Assembly: GCA_038230275.1 (NCBI GenBank)
Contig: JBBRNO010000125.1
Coordinates: 1 to 20,237 of the forward strand
Source of the DNA: JANXXV01 sp038230275
GTDB lineage: Bacteria; Acidobacteriota; Terriglobia; Bryobacterales; Bryobacteraceae
Direction: 5' to 3'
Length of the DNA stretch: 20,237 bases
The position numbers and the translations under genes are program-made. Position 1 is the stretch's first letter, and the number at the start of each line of letters is the position of its first letter. The notes below the pieces were generated by a model. It saw only the letters and a list, made by a program, of their open reading frames with translations. It was not told where the DNA came from and made no database searches. Shown in pieces: positions 7,231 to 13,552 of the stretch.

Positions 7231-9531
7231 ATGAAGTACAAGATGGCAAATGTGTTGTTGCTGGTGCTGAGTCACGCATTGTTGCGCGGCCAGGAATCCA
7301 CGGGTCCAAAACTATACGCGAGCCTATGCGCCGGATGTCATGGGGCCGATGCACACGGCACGGACCGTGGACCTGGACTGGCCGCGAGTAAGAGCGTCCG
7401 GGCACGTCCTTTTATGCAACTGCGCACCTTCATCCGCAGAGGTGCGCCTGGGGCAGGCATGCCTGGGTTCGATTTGCCATCCGAGCAACTGGATGCGCTG
7501 ACAACGCTGCTGCTTTCTCTGAATGCGCCGGCGGCGGAAACGGCTGCTGTTGGCGATGCGGCGGCGGGGAAACAATTCTTTCACGGAAAGGGGCAATGTG
7601 CTTCCTGCCATATGGTGCGCGGCGGCGGAAAAGCAGTGGGTCCGGACCTTTCCGACGCGGGCGCCAGAATGACCGTGGACGAACTTCAGAAGGCACTGCT
7701 GGAACCCAATGCGCAGATTGCGCCCGGATTCGGAATGGTGACGGTGAAGCTGAAAGACGGAAAGACGGTGCGCGGTTTCGTCAAGAATCGGAGCAATTTC
7801 GGCATCGGAGTACAGGATGCGGAAGGGCGGTATTTCTCGCTTCCAGAGGACCGGATCGCGGCGATCGAAGAGGAGAAGAATTCCTTGATGCCGGCGCTGA
7901 AAGGGAGTCCGGAAGAAATGCGGGATTTGGTTGCGTATCTCGGCAAATTAACGGGCATCAGGCCGGATAGCGCGGCCGACCCCGGGGATGGCGCGACGCA
8001 CGGAATCGATTTCTCCAGGCTGCTGGATCCGAAGCCTGGAGACTGGTTGAGTTATAACGGCAAGCTGGGCGGCAACCGGTTTAGCGAGCTGACGCAAATC
8101 AACAGGGGGAATGTCAGCAAACTGGCGCTGAAGTGGAGCTTTGCCATTCCGCTGTGGGCGCAGTTGCTTCCCGATACGCCGTATTTTGTCGAGAACATGA
8201 AATACTTCGGGCTGGAGACGACACCGCTGGTGGCCGATGGTGTGATGTATGTGACCGGCCCGCACCAGGCGATTGCGATGGATGCGCGGACGGGCCGCGC
8301 GATCTGGCGCTACTCACGGCCGCGCACGGTGGGACTGGTGGGCGATGCGTCGCTGGGAACCAATCGCGGATCGGCGATTCTTGGCGACAAGATTTTCATG
8401 GTGACGGACAACGCCCATCTGATTGCCTTGAACCGCACCACCGGCGCTTTGGTGTGGGAGGCGGTGATGCCGGATGAGGTTCAGCGGTACGGTTCCACCG
8501 TGGCGCCGCTGGTGGTGAAAGACATGGTGGTGGCAGGTGTTTCCGGGGGCGATTGGGGCATTCGCGGATTCCTTGCCGCCTATAAAGCCTCCACCGGAGA
8601 GCGCGTTTGGCGCTTCTGGACGGTGCCGGACAAAGGAGCGCCAGGCTCGGAAACCTGGCAGGGCAAATACCCTGAGCTGGGGGGCGGGTCCACTTGGCTA
8701 ACCGGCAGCTACGACTCGGAGACCGATACGCTTTTCTGGCCCACGGCCACACCGTTTCCTAATACCGACGACCGCGGCAGGCCCGGCGACAACTTGTATA
8801 CCCAAAGCATTCTGGCGCTGAATCCCGCCGATGGAAAGTTGAAGTGGCATTATCAATTCACTCCGCACGATGTCCATGTGTGGGATGCCACTGAGCCTTC
8901 CGTGGCGGTGAATACGACCTACCGCGGCCGTGATCGAAAGCTGTTGTTGCATGCGGATCGGAACGGCTTCTTTTATGTGTTCGACCGCACCAACGGCGAA
9001 CTGCTGCTGGCGAAGAATTTCGTGGAGGTGACGTGGGCGAGTGGAATTGGCCGGGACGGCCGTCCGCAGCTGACGCCGGAAAAAGAAGTGAGTTGCCCGG
9101 AGGATGCCACCAACTGGAACGCTACCGCTTTCAGTCCCACGACGCGGCTTTACTATCTGATGGTGATGGAGAAGTGCGTGCCTCACGTTCTGCCTGGGGA
9201 TTGGAAGCGAGAGCGGCCGCAGGTGAAACCGGGGCGAAAGTATGTCCGCGCGCTTGACATTGAAACTGGGAAAACGGTTTGGGAAATTCCGCTGACCGGT
9301 CCGGTGGAAGGCAAGCGATGGGCCGGCGTATTGTTGACCGCGGGCGGAATTCTGATTTATCCCGACCCCAATGGGGATCTGGTGGCGGTGGATGAAAAAG
9401 ACGGAAAATACTTGTGGCACATCCCGACCAATGAGACGGTTAAGACGGCTCCGATGACTTTCACGGTGGAGGGGCAACAGTATATTGCGGTTGCCGCGGG
9501 CGCTAGTATTTTGTGCTTCGGCCTGCCATAG
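7231..9531 (+). CDS. Diheme cytochrome c - PQQ beta-propeller fusion (quinoprotein dehydrogenase-like)
   Basis: A 766-residue protein. ATG at 7231 gives a signal peptide MKYKMANVLLLVLSHALLRG. The first heme motif is CAGCH (33-37) in a classical cytochrome c domain. The second is CASCH (123-127) followed by GPDLSDAG and a domain rich in DGKTVRG/LPEDRIAAIEEEKNSLMP, which resembles the heme-binding domain typical of Planctomycetes/Verrucomicrobia/Acidobacteria. From about residue 271 (GDWLSYNGKLGGNRFSEL) to the end is an eight-bladed PQQ propeller of the methanol/ethanol/glucose dehydrogenase type, with repeated W-docking segments (TGRAIWRY, TGALVWEA, DGKLKWHY, TGKTVWEI, DGKYLWHI) and a PHDVHVWDA motif at 545-553 where family members carry a catalytic Asp. 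It should oxidise a small alcohol or sugar in the periplasm and pass electrons through its own hemes. No vicinal Cys-Cys ring is obvious, so the substrate class stays open. Confidence 0.88.
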   Translation: MKYKMANVLLLVLSHALLRGQESTGPKLYASLCAGCHGADAHGTDRGPGLAASKSVRARPFMQLRTFIRRGAPGAGMPGFDLPSEQLDALTTLLLSLNAPAAETAAVGDAAAGKQFFHGKGQCASCHMVRGGGKAVGPDLSDAGARMTVDELQKALLEPNAQIAPGFGMVTVKLKDGKTVRGFVKNRSNFGIGVQDAEGRYFSLPEDRIAAIEEEKNSLMPALKGSPEEMRDLVAYLGKLTGIRPDSAADPGDGATHGIDFSRLLDPKPGDWLSYNGKLGGNRFSELTQINRGNVSKLALKWSFAIPLWAQLLPDTPYFVENMKYFGLETTPLVADGVMYVTGPHQAIAMDARTGRAIWRYSRPRTVGLVGDASLGTNRGSAILGDKIFMVTDNAHLIALNRTTGALVWEAVMPDEVQRYGSTVAPLVVKDMVVAGVSGGDWGIRGFLAAYKASTGERVWRFWTVPDKGAPGSETWQGKYPELGGGSTWLTGSYDSETDTLFWPTATPFPNTDDRGRPGDNLYTQSILALNPADGKLKWHYQFTPHDVHVWDATEPSVAVNTTYRGRDRKLLLHADRNGFFYVFDRTNGELLLAKNFVEVTWASGIGRDGRPQLTPEKEVSCPEDATNWNATAFSPTTRLYYLMVMEKCVPHVLPGDWKRERPQVKPGRKYVRALDIETGKTVWEIPLTGPVEGKRWAGVLLTAGGILIYPDPNGDLVAVDEKDGKYLWHIPTNETVKTAPMTFTVEGQQYIAVAAGASILCFGLP

Positions 9532-9540
9532 GACACGCTG

Positions 9541-10305
9541 ATGATTATTGATACTCACGCGTATCTATCCCGCTGGCCGTTCCGTCGATTGGCGGGCGAC
9601 GAGCCTGGGGATTTTGTGGCGCGAATCCGCGAGCAGGGAGTGGGGCAGGCTTGGGTGGGCAGTTTCGACGGTCTGCTGCACAAAGATTTGGGAAGTGTGA
9701 ATGCGCGGCTGGTGGCCGATTGCCGGGCGCACGGCACGGAGTTCCTGGTGCCGTTCGGCAGTGTGAATCCGGTGCTTCCTGATTGGCAGGAGGAAGTACG
9801 CCGCTGCCGCGAACAGCATCGCATGCCGGGCATTCGACTGCATCCGAACTATCACGGCTACACCCTGGGCGATCCGCGTTTTGGCGAGCTTTTGCGGCTG
9901 GCGGCGCGGTTGCGGCTGATTGTTCAACTGGTGGTTACGATGGAAGACGAGCGCACGCAGCATCCGCTGATGCAAGTTCCGTCGGTGGAGCTGAGCCCGC
10001 TGGCTGGAATTGTGTCTGGCGTACCGGCGCTGCGGCTGATGGTGCTGAATCAAAGCCACAGTGCGCCGGCGCAGCAGATTGCCGCGGCCGGGCAGGTCTA
10101 TTTTGATTTTGGACTGGTGGAACGGCTGCGAGGCGTGGCGACTCTGGCGCGGCAAGTCTCCCCGGAGCGCGTGGTGTTCGGTTCGCACTTTCCCTTGTTT
10201 TACGTTGAATCGGCGGCACTGAAGATGCGCGAATCGGGGCTGAGCGACGGGGATTTTCGGGCCATTTCGGAAGGGAATGCACGGCGGTTGCTGGCTGGGC
10301 GATGA
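9541..10305 (+). CDS. Amidohydrolase-like TIM-barrel protein with altered metal site
   Basis: A 254-residue protein that starts nine bases after the PQQ-fusion stop, so the two form an operon. The fold is recognisable as Amidohydrolase_2: N-terminal MIIDTHAYLSRWPFRR, strand segments GIRLHPNYHGY, LRLMVLNQSH, the C-terminal RVVFGSHFPLFY, and the usual last helix EGNARRLL. The N-terminal HxH is His6-Ala-Tyr8 instead of His-x-His, and the final GSD is GSH. There is no signal peptide, unlike the exported paralogue at 5326-6195. It may bind metal differently, act on a different substrate or be non-catalytic. The assignment to the superfamily is firm; any activity is not. Confidence 0.8.
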   Translation: MIIDTHAYLSRWPFRRLAGDEPGDFVARIREQGVGQAWVGSFDGLLHKDLGSVNARLVADCRAHGTEFLVPFGSVNPVLPDWQEEVRRCREQHRMPGIRLHPNYHGYTLGDPRFGELLRLAARLRLIVQLVVTMEDERTQHPLMQVPSVELSPLAGIVSGVPALRLMVLNQSHSAPAQQIAAAGQVYFDFGLVERLRGVATLARQVSPERVVFGSHFPLFYVESAALKMRESGLSDGDFRAISEGNARRLLAGR

Positions 10306-10528
10306 AGTCTGCTTAAGGCCGCGTGTGCTTGGACGCAACTGAGAGCGCCGGTGAGGTGATAGCAGGCTCCTGAGAAGGGATTGGGGAGTTGTTGTTTTCT
10401 GAGGCGTCTCCTCATTCAAGGGGTCGGCGCACGCTTATGCCTAGAATTGAACGTTTAGGTCCGCTCCTTCGATTCTCCTTCTTAACGCCTGAAACAATAC
10501 CGGTTGCCGTTCCCCTTGATCCGAGTGC

Positions 10529-10557
10529 TTGACGAGATAGTTTACATTTTGTAAACT
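10529..10557 (+). promoter_or_regulatory. higBA promoter with -35 TTGACG and -10 TAAACT
   Basis: TTGACG at 10529-10534 differs from the sigma70 -35 consensus at one base. After 17 bases, TAAACT at 10552-10557 matches four of six -10 bases. Initiation would be expected around 10563-10565, essentially at the first possible codon of the toxin frame. The -10 box lies inside the right arm of the palindrome at 10539-10557, so a bound repressor would block polymerase. Read from sequence only. Confidence 0.6.
10539..10557. promoter_or_regulatory. Perfect palindromic operator, probable HigA binding site
   Basis: AGTTTACA (10539-10546), spacer TTT, TGTAAACT (10550-10557): a perfect 8-base inverted repeat covering the spacer and -10 region of the higBA promoter. 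HigA-type antitoxins repress their own operon by binding such TTTACA/TGTAAA palindromes in front of higB, so this is the likely autoregulatory site. Family knowledge plus position support the assignment. Confidence 0.7.
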
Positions 10558-10563
10558 TGAAGA

Positions 10564-10851
10564 CTGAGGATCATCAGCAAGCCAGCGATTCTTAAGTTTG
10601 CGGAGGGGCACCATAACGCATTGGTGCCGCTGATGAACTGGTATCGCATTACCAGGAGAGCCGACTGGGGCTCGTTGGCCGGCGTGAGGAGTGATTTCGC
10701 TCACACCGATATCGTTGGCAGAAGGACCGTCTTCAATATTCATGGAAATAACTACCGATTGATCACGCGTATCAACTACAGAACCAAACGCGTTTTCATT
10801 CTCTACATCCTCACCCATGTCGAATACAGCAGAGGGGACTGGAATCAATGA
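10564..10851 (+). CDS. higB: HigB-type mRNA interferase toxin, non-ATG start
   Basis: The frame from CTG at 10564 encodes 95 residues, (M)RIISKPAILKFAEGHHNAL followed by NWYRITRRADW, VGRRTVFNIHGNNYRLI and RVFILYILTHVEYSRGDW. This matches HigB toxins along their full usual length; family members normally begin MRIIS or MRVIS. Here the codon before RIIS is CTG, and a stop (TGA 10558-10560) lies two codons upstream, so no ATG, GTG or TTG can give the full protein. The next starts, TTG 10621 and ATG 10633, would remove about 20 residues including the first helix. HigB cleaves ribosome-bound mRNA and is neutralised by HigA. Either CTG is used or the toxin is silenced by a start-codon change. The stop overlaps the higA ATG. 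Confidence 0.8.
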   Translation: MRIISKPAILKFAEGHHNALVPLMNWYRITRRADWGSLAGVRSDFAHTDIVGRRTVFNIHGNNYRLITRINYRTKRVFILYILTHVEYSRGDWNQ

Positions 10852-11252
10852 GCACGACGACTGAGATTAGGGATTCTGTCTACGCCGAACTGTTAGCGAG
10901 GTCTCTCCCTCGGCCAATTCGCATAGAGTCTGAGCGTGCGCGGTTTGCAGAAACGCTGCTCGCGCTCGACGATCGCGATGACCTGTCACCCGAGGAGGAA
11001 GCACTCGCCGAAATGCTGACGCTCCTCATCGAAGACTACGAAGAGAAGAATTACCCCCTGCCCCAAGTGTCGCCGAACGAGTCCCTGAACGCGCTTATGG
11101 TAGAACGGGGACTGAAGCACAAGGATATTTGGCCTGTCTTGGGCAACAAGGGCGCCGCGACTGAGGTGCTGAATGGTCGACGGTCCATCAGTAAGACCCA
11201 GGCAAAAAGGCTGGCTGAATTCTTTCATGTGCCGATCGATCTCTTCGTGTGA
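10848..11252 (+). CDS. higA: HigA-type antitoxin, HTH transcriptional repressor
   Basis: A 134-residue protein whose C-terminal half (about 75-134) is an XRE-like helix-turn-helix with SLNALMVERGLKHKDIWPVL, then GAATEVLNGRRSISKTQAKRLAEFF and VPIDLFV, the typical end of HigA antitoxins encoded after higB. The N-terminal acidic part (EEEALAEMLTLLIEDYEEKNY) is a helical linker found in the longer HigA variants. The ATG at 10848 overlaps the higB stop as ATGA, so antitoxin synthesis may be coupled to toxin translation. It should bind HigB and repress the operon at the palindrome 10539-10557. Identification is by family pattern and gene order. Confidence 0.87.
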   Translation: MSTTTEIRDSVYAELLARSLPRPIRIESERARFAETLLALDDRDDLSPEEEALAEMLTLLIEDYEEKNYPLPQVSPNESLNALMVERGLKHKDIWPVLGNKGAATEVLNGRRSISKTQAKRLAEFFHVPIDLFV

Positions 11253-11332
11253 CGGGTCGGCGCGGCATCGCCAAATCGCCGATGCCATTTTGAGACTCCT
11301 CACAGGTCCTTTCTTTTCAAGGCGCAATTTCG

Positions 11333-11388
11333 TGGCTCCCCAACATGGATTCGAACGACGTAATTGACAGGGCTACCAATTAGTGGAA
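11333..11388 (-). pseudogene. tRNA-like remnant (resembles a tRNA-Gln with the anticodon arm shortened)
   Basis: Read on the minus strand, this ends in GTTCGAATCCATGTTGGGGA then GCCA at 11333, which looks like a T loop, 3' acceptor strand, discriminator G and encoded CCA. Its 5' end carries TTCC, and TAATTGGTAG resembles a D loop. About 56 bases are present where a tRNA has about 75, and the T stem and anticodon stem do not pair. It is therefore not a functional tRNA by eye. The wording fits a decayed tRNA-Gln, or a tRNA end left by an integrated element. Which tRNA it derives from is my inference. Confidence 0.5.
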
Positions 11389-11507
11389 GTTACTGATTTT
11401 GCGAAGTTAGTACTGCCTTCAAAAGGATCAAAGCGGGGCACCAGGTACAAAACCGGTATAAACGCGTTTTACCGCGAATGGGTCCCTGAGTTCGCTATAT
11501 TCAACGC

Positions 11508-12308
11508 ATGCTCCGAATTCTGGATCGCGCCGCCATCAAGACCGGAACGTCCGATTCAAGGATTGGTTTTGCCACGGAAGGCGGCGGCGCATGGAAGATA
11601 TGGGACCGCTTCCTTACGGTTGACGGAACGAAAGCCTACCGCTTGGGCAACATCTGTCAAACTTGTCAGTTTCTCTTCGAACGTCTGGACGGGGCAAATA
11701 CCTCAGTCAATATCGAAAGCGCAGCCGACGCCCTCGCAGCGGGTGTTCAGACGATTTCACACCCCGTAGTCGCCCAGGTCGGAACGGGTTTGCCTAATGA
11801 CGACTACCTGGTGTGTCTGTCGGAAGCAATGCTTCAGCTCGTTATTCCGGGACAGCCGGATGACTATTTCGTCAAGGAACAGGTGGCGCTATGGGGGATA
11901 GATCAGTTTCGGAATCCTCCTCATGATCCGCGTGTGCCGTACTACAGAGCTGGCGAAGCGAACCTGGGAAACGGGAAAAAGCTATTTCATTTCGTGATCC
12001 CGATGTTCCCCGAGAACTGGTTAGACAAGAAGGTCGTTTCGGAATACGAGCAGCGGTTCGAAGCTGGCGATGCTCCGTCGGCAGTTTCGATCTCGCTACT
12101 CGACATCAAGGGGCCTGGAGTCGGGGAGGGCGAGATCAATCTAACTGAACACTGGGTTTTCTCGCACTTCCTGATCGACGGGCACCACAAGGTCTGCGCC
12201 GCTCGTCAAGCTGGGCGACCGGTTCGTTTATTGAACTTCATTTCATGTACACATGGAATCTCAACGCGGGATCAGATCGAACAAGCGGCTAGCGCCTCGA
12301 CCGCCTGA
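11508..12308 (+). CDS. Unrecognised protein with CxxC and a DGHHK ParB/sulfiredoxin-like motif
   Basis: A 266-residue protein starting at ATG 11508, with no signal peptide or membrane segment. I do not recognise the family. Visible marks are an N-terminal C50-x-x-C53 in NICQTCQFLFERLDG, the middle FHFVIPMFPENWLD, and C-terminal EHWVFSHFLIDGHHKVCAARQAGRPVRLLNFIS. The (I)DGHHK/R...A...G pattern (224-228 onward) resembles the nucleotide-binding box of ParB/sulfiredoxin-fold proteins, usually written DGHHR, but no other ParB box is clear. Cys also occurs at VCAAR and ISCTH. Its stop codon lies immediately before a repeat pair that may be an insertion-sequence end, so the natural C-terminus may be longer. 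It sits between a tRNA remnant and those repeats, an accessory setting. Confidence 0.7.
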   Translation: MLRILDRAAIKTGTSDSRIGFATEGGGAWKIWDRFLTVDGTKAYRLGNICQTCQFLFERLDGANTSVNIESAADALAAGVQTISHPVVAQVGTGLPNDDYLVCLSEAMLQLVIPGQPDDYFVKEQVALWGIDQFRNPPHDPRVPYYRAGEANLGNGKKLFHFVIPMFPENWLDKKVVSEYEQRFEAGDAPSAVSISLLDIKGPGVGEGEINLTEHWVFSHFLIDGHHKVCAARQAGRPVRLLNFISCTHGISTRDQIEQAASASTA

Positions 12309-12341
12309 AATGGCAAGCTTTGATCCGAAATGGCAAACTTT
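12307..12341 (+). repeat. Direct repeat pair GAAATGGCAA(G/A)CTTT
   Basis: GAAATGGCAAGCTTT at 12307-12321 and GAAATGGCAAACTTT at 12327-12341 are identical but for one base, with a 20-base period. The first copy overlaps the stop codon of the preceding gene. Multiple short repeats of this kind near the tip are typical of IS21-like elements, but no transposase gene is present, so at most a solo end remains. Confidence 0.5.
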
Positions 12342-12584
12342 CGGGTAGCAGCAATGGATTGGAGCCTGGAATCCGTGCTGAGTGCACGTTTTGAACTCTT
12401 GCTGCCTTAAAGCTTAAAGAGGGCCTGTTCGATCCATCGCAACCCGGTTCCGTACTGAGGGCTGCTGGGAAAGCCGGCAAGCCCATCTAAGAGTCCCCGA
12501 CTGTGGTTCGCACTCGCATGGGATCACAAGATCGACGGTGTCGGCGTTCTAAGCTCTCCGGAAAGTCTGCGATAATTGGCGTCT

Positions 12585-13202
12585 ATGATTCGACGGGCAA
12601 CGATGTGCAGTGCTGCTGTCGCCTTAGTGTTGTTGCCTGGGTGCAACCGAGTGGCGGATCGCAGTTTAGCGGTCGAACAGCACCAGTCCGACGCGGCGTC
12701 TGTAGGCTTTGACTTGGAACCGCTGCCCGGCGGCGACGGCTCACGGCAGTGGATAGCAATGTATAACTCACGGGGAAAGATGGCCAGGTTCCGGATGGAT
12801 CTGGGAGCAGCGGAATCGACGCCTGGCAAGACGGCAGGGGATTCCGGCGTGAAGTCGGGCGAAGGCACCTTGATACCGGAGCCAGGATCGGACTCGAGCG
12901 TTCTGCTCGCCGATCTGCAAAAAGCTCTGCGGGCTAAAACCGCGCCTACGGTTCCTTCTACCAAGACCAGCATTCCATTTACTTATGTAACGATCGGGGA
13001 TAACCTGTCACAAGCCGGTGCCGGCGGGTTCAATGCAAATCCACCTGGCAATTGGATATCGATGAAACTTGTCTTCGGCGACGGAGAGCGGGTCTCGGAA
13101 ATCTTCCTGCACGTCAACGCCAGCACGAAGCGGGGCCAATTCTCAGTGAAGGACCCTCGCTTTGGAGATTTGGCGTTGGCCGAGCTGGCGAAGGTGCTCT
13201 GA
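12585..13202 (+). CDS. Putative lipoprotein of unknown function
   Basis: ATG at 12585 gives a 205-residue protein with a lipoprotein signal: basic MIRRATM, a hydrophobic run, and lipobox LLPGC with the lipidated Cys20. An upstream TTG at 12576 would add only three residues. The mature protein is hydrophilic, with Gly/Ser-rich linkers (about 70-105) and a C-terminal domain (about 130-205: SIPFTYVTIGDN, GNWISMKLVFGDGERVSEIFLHVNASTKRGQFSVKDPRFGDLALAELAKVL) that reads as a compact alpha/beta fold. I do not recognise a family. It is probably anchored to the outer or inner membrane. It stands alone: 276 bases without a gene upstream and 350 downstream. Confidence 0.75.
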   Translation: MIRRATMCSAAVALVLLPGCNRVADRSLAVEQHQSDAASVGFDLEPLPGGDGSRQWIAMYNSRGKMARFRMDLGAAESTPGKTAGDSGVKSGEGTLIPEPGSDSSVLLADLQKALRAKTAPTVPSTKTSIPFTYVTIGDNLSQAGAGGFNANPPGNWISMKLVFGDGERVSEIFLHVNASTKRGQFSVKDPRFGDLALAELAKVL

Positions 13203-13359
13203 AGGACTTACTGAATGCGACATTGTCCGGTCCGTCAAGTTGGACGAAAAGCCGCCGACTGGTTGGAGTGAGAATTTACGTTCGCGATTCCTGCGATGTC
13301 TCTGGGGCCCAAGGTTTCAAGGTGTCGAAGTTTGGCTCCTCGCACCGCAGTCCGCTAGT

Positions 13360-13388
13360 GTAGTGTCCGCGAATTGGGTGGACACTAC
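13360..13388. repeat. 9-base inverted repeat resembling an insertion-sequence terminus
   Basis: GTAGTGTCC (13360-13368) and GGACACTAC (13380-13388) are perfect inverted repeats around 11 bases. TGTAGTGTCC followed shortly by GGACAC is reminiscent of the tips of IS481/IS3-like elements. No transposase or opposite end is recognisable here. It could equally be a DNA hairpin or binding site. Confidence 0.45.
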
Positions 13389-13409
13389 CGGAAACCCCTC
13401 CTTTACAGT

Positions 13410-13458
13410 CGCGGCTCGGAAACTACTGTTGCAGCAACGAGTTCGAGACCGAGCCGCG
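13410..13458. repeat. Nested palindrome, 10-base stem with an inner GTTGC/GCAAC repeat
   Basis: CGCGGCTCGG (13410-13419) pairs perfectly with CCGAGCCGCG (13449-13458). The 29-base interval contains a second dyad, GTTGC-A-GCAAC (13428-13438). No T run follows, so it does not look like an intrinsic terminator. It lies between a lipoprotein stop and the transporter promoter region. A regulatory site, an RNA structure or a relic of a mobile element are all possible. Confidence 0.55.
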
Positions 13459-13552
13459 CGCGTGAGCAAGCCCTTTCCTGTGTCCAGTTATTTGTCGGAC
13501 AGTCGGCTAGTATGATCGTGGCGTGGACAGGCGGAGCGATACACTTGCTGAG

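Larger units (their letters stand above)
13203..13552. other. Gene-free interval with two inverted-repeat structures and a likely promoter
   Basis: No credible gene lies between the lipoprotein and the transporter. The interval holds an inverted repeat at 13360-13388 that looks like an insertion-sequence tip, a nested palindrome at 13410-13458, and near its 3' end a good -10 box TATGAT (13511-13516) that could serve the transporter, with only a weak -35 (TTATTT, 17 bases upstream). Confidence 0.55.

Noticed and set aside
8698..9558. 286-codon minus-strand frame opposite the PQQ propeller
   Set aside because: Antisense to a well-supported domain with no family signal of its own.
10441..10848. 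135-codon minus-strand frame across the higBA promoter and higB
   Set aside because: It runs antisense through the promoter, operator and toxin gene; the HigB family match on the plus strand is decisive.
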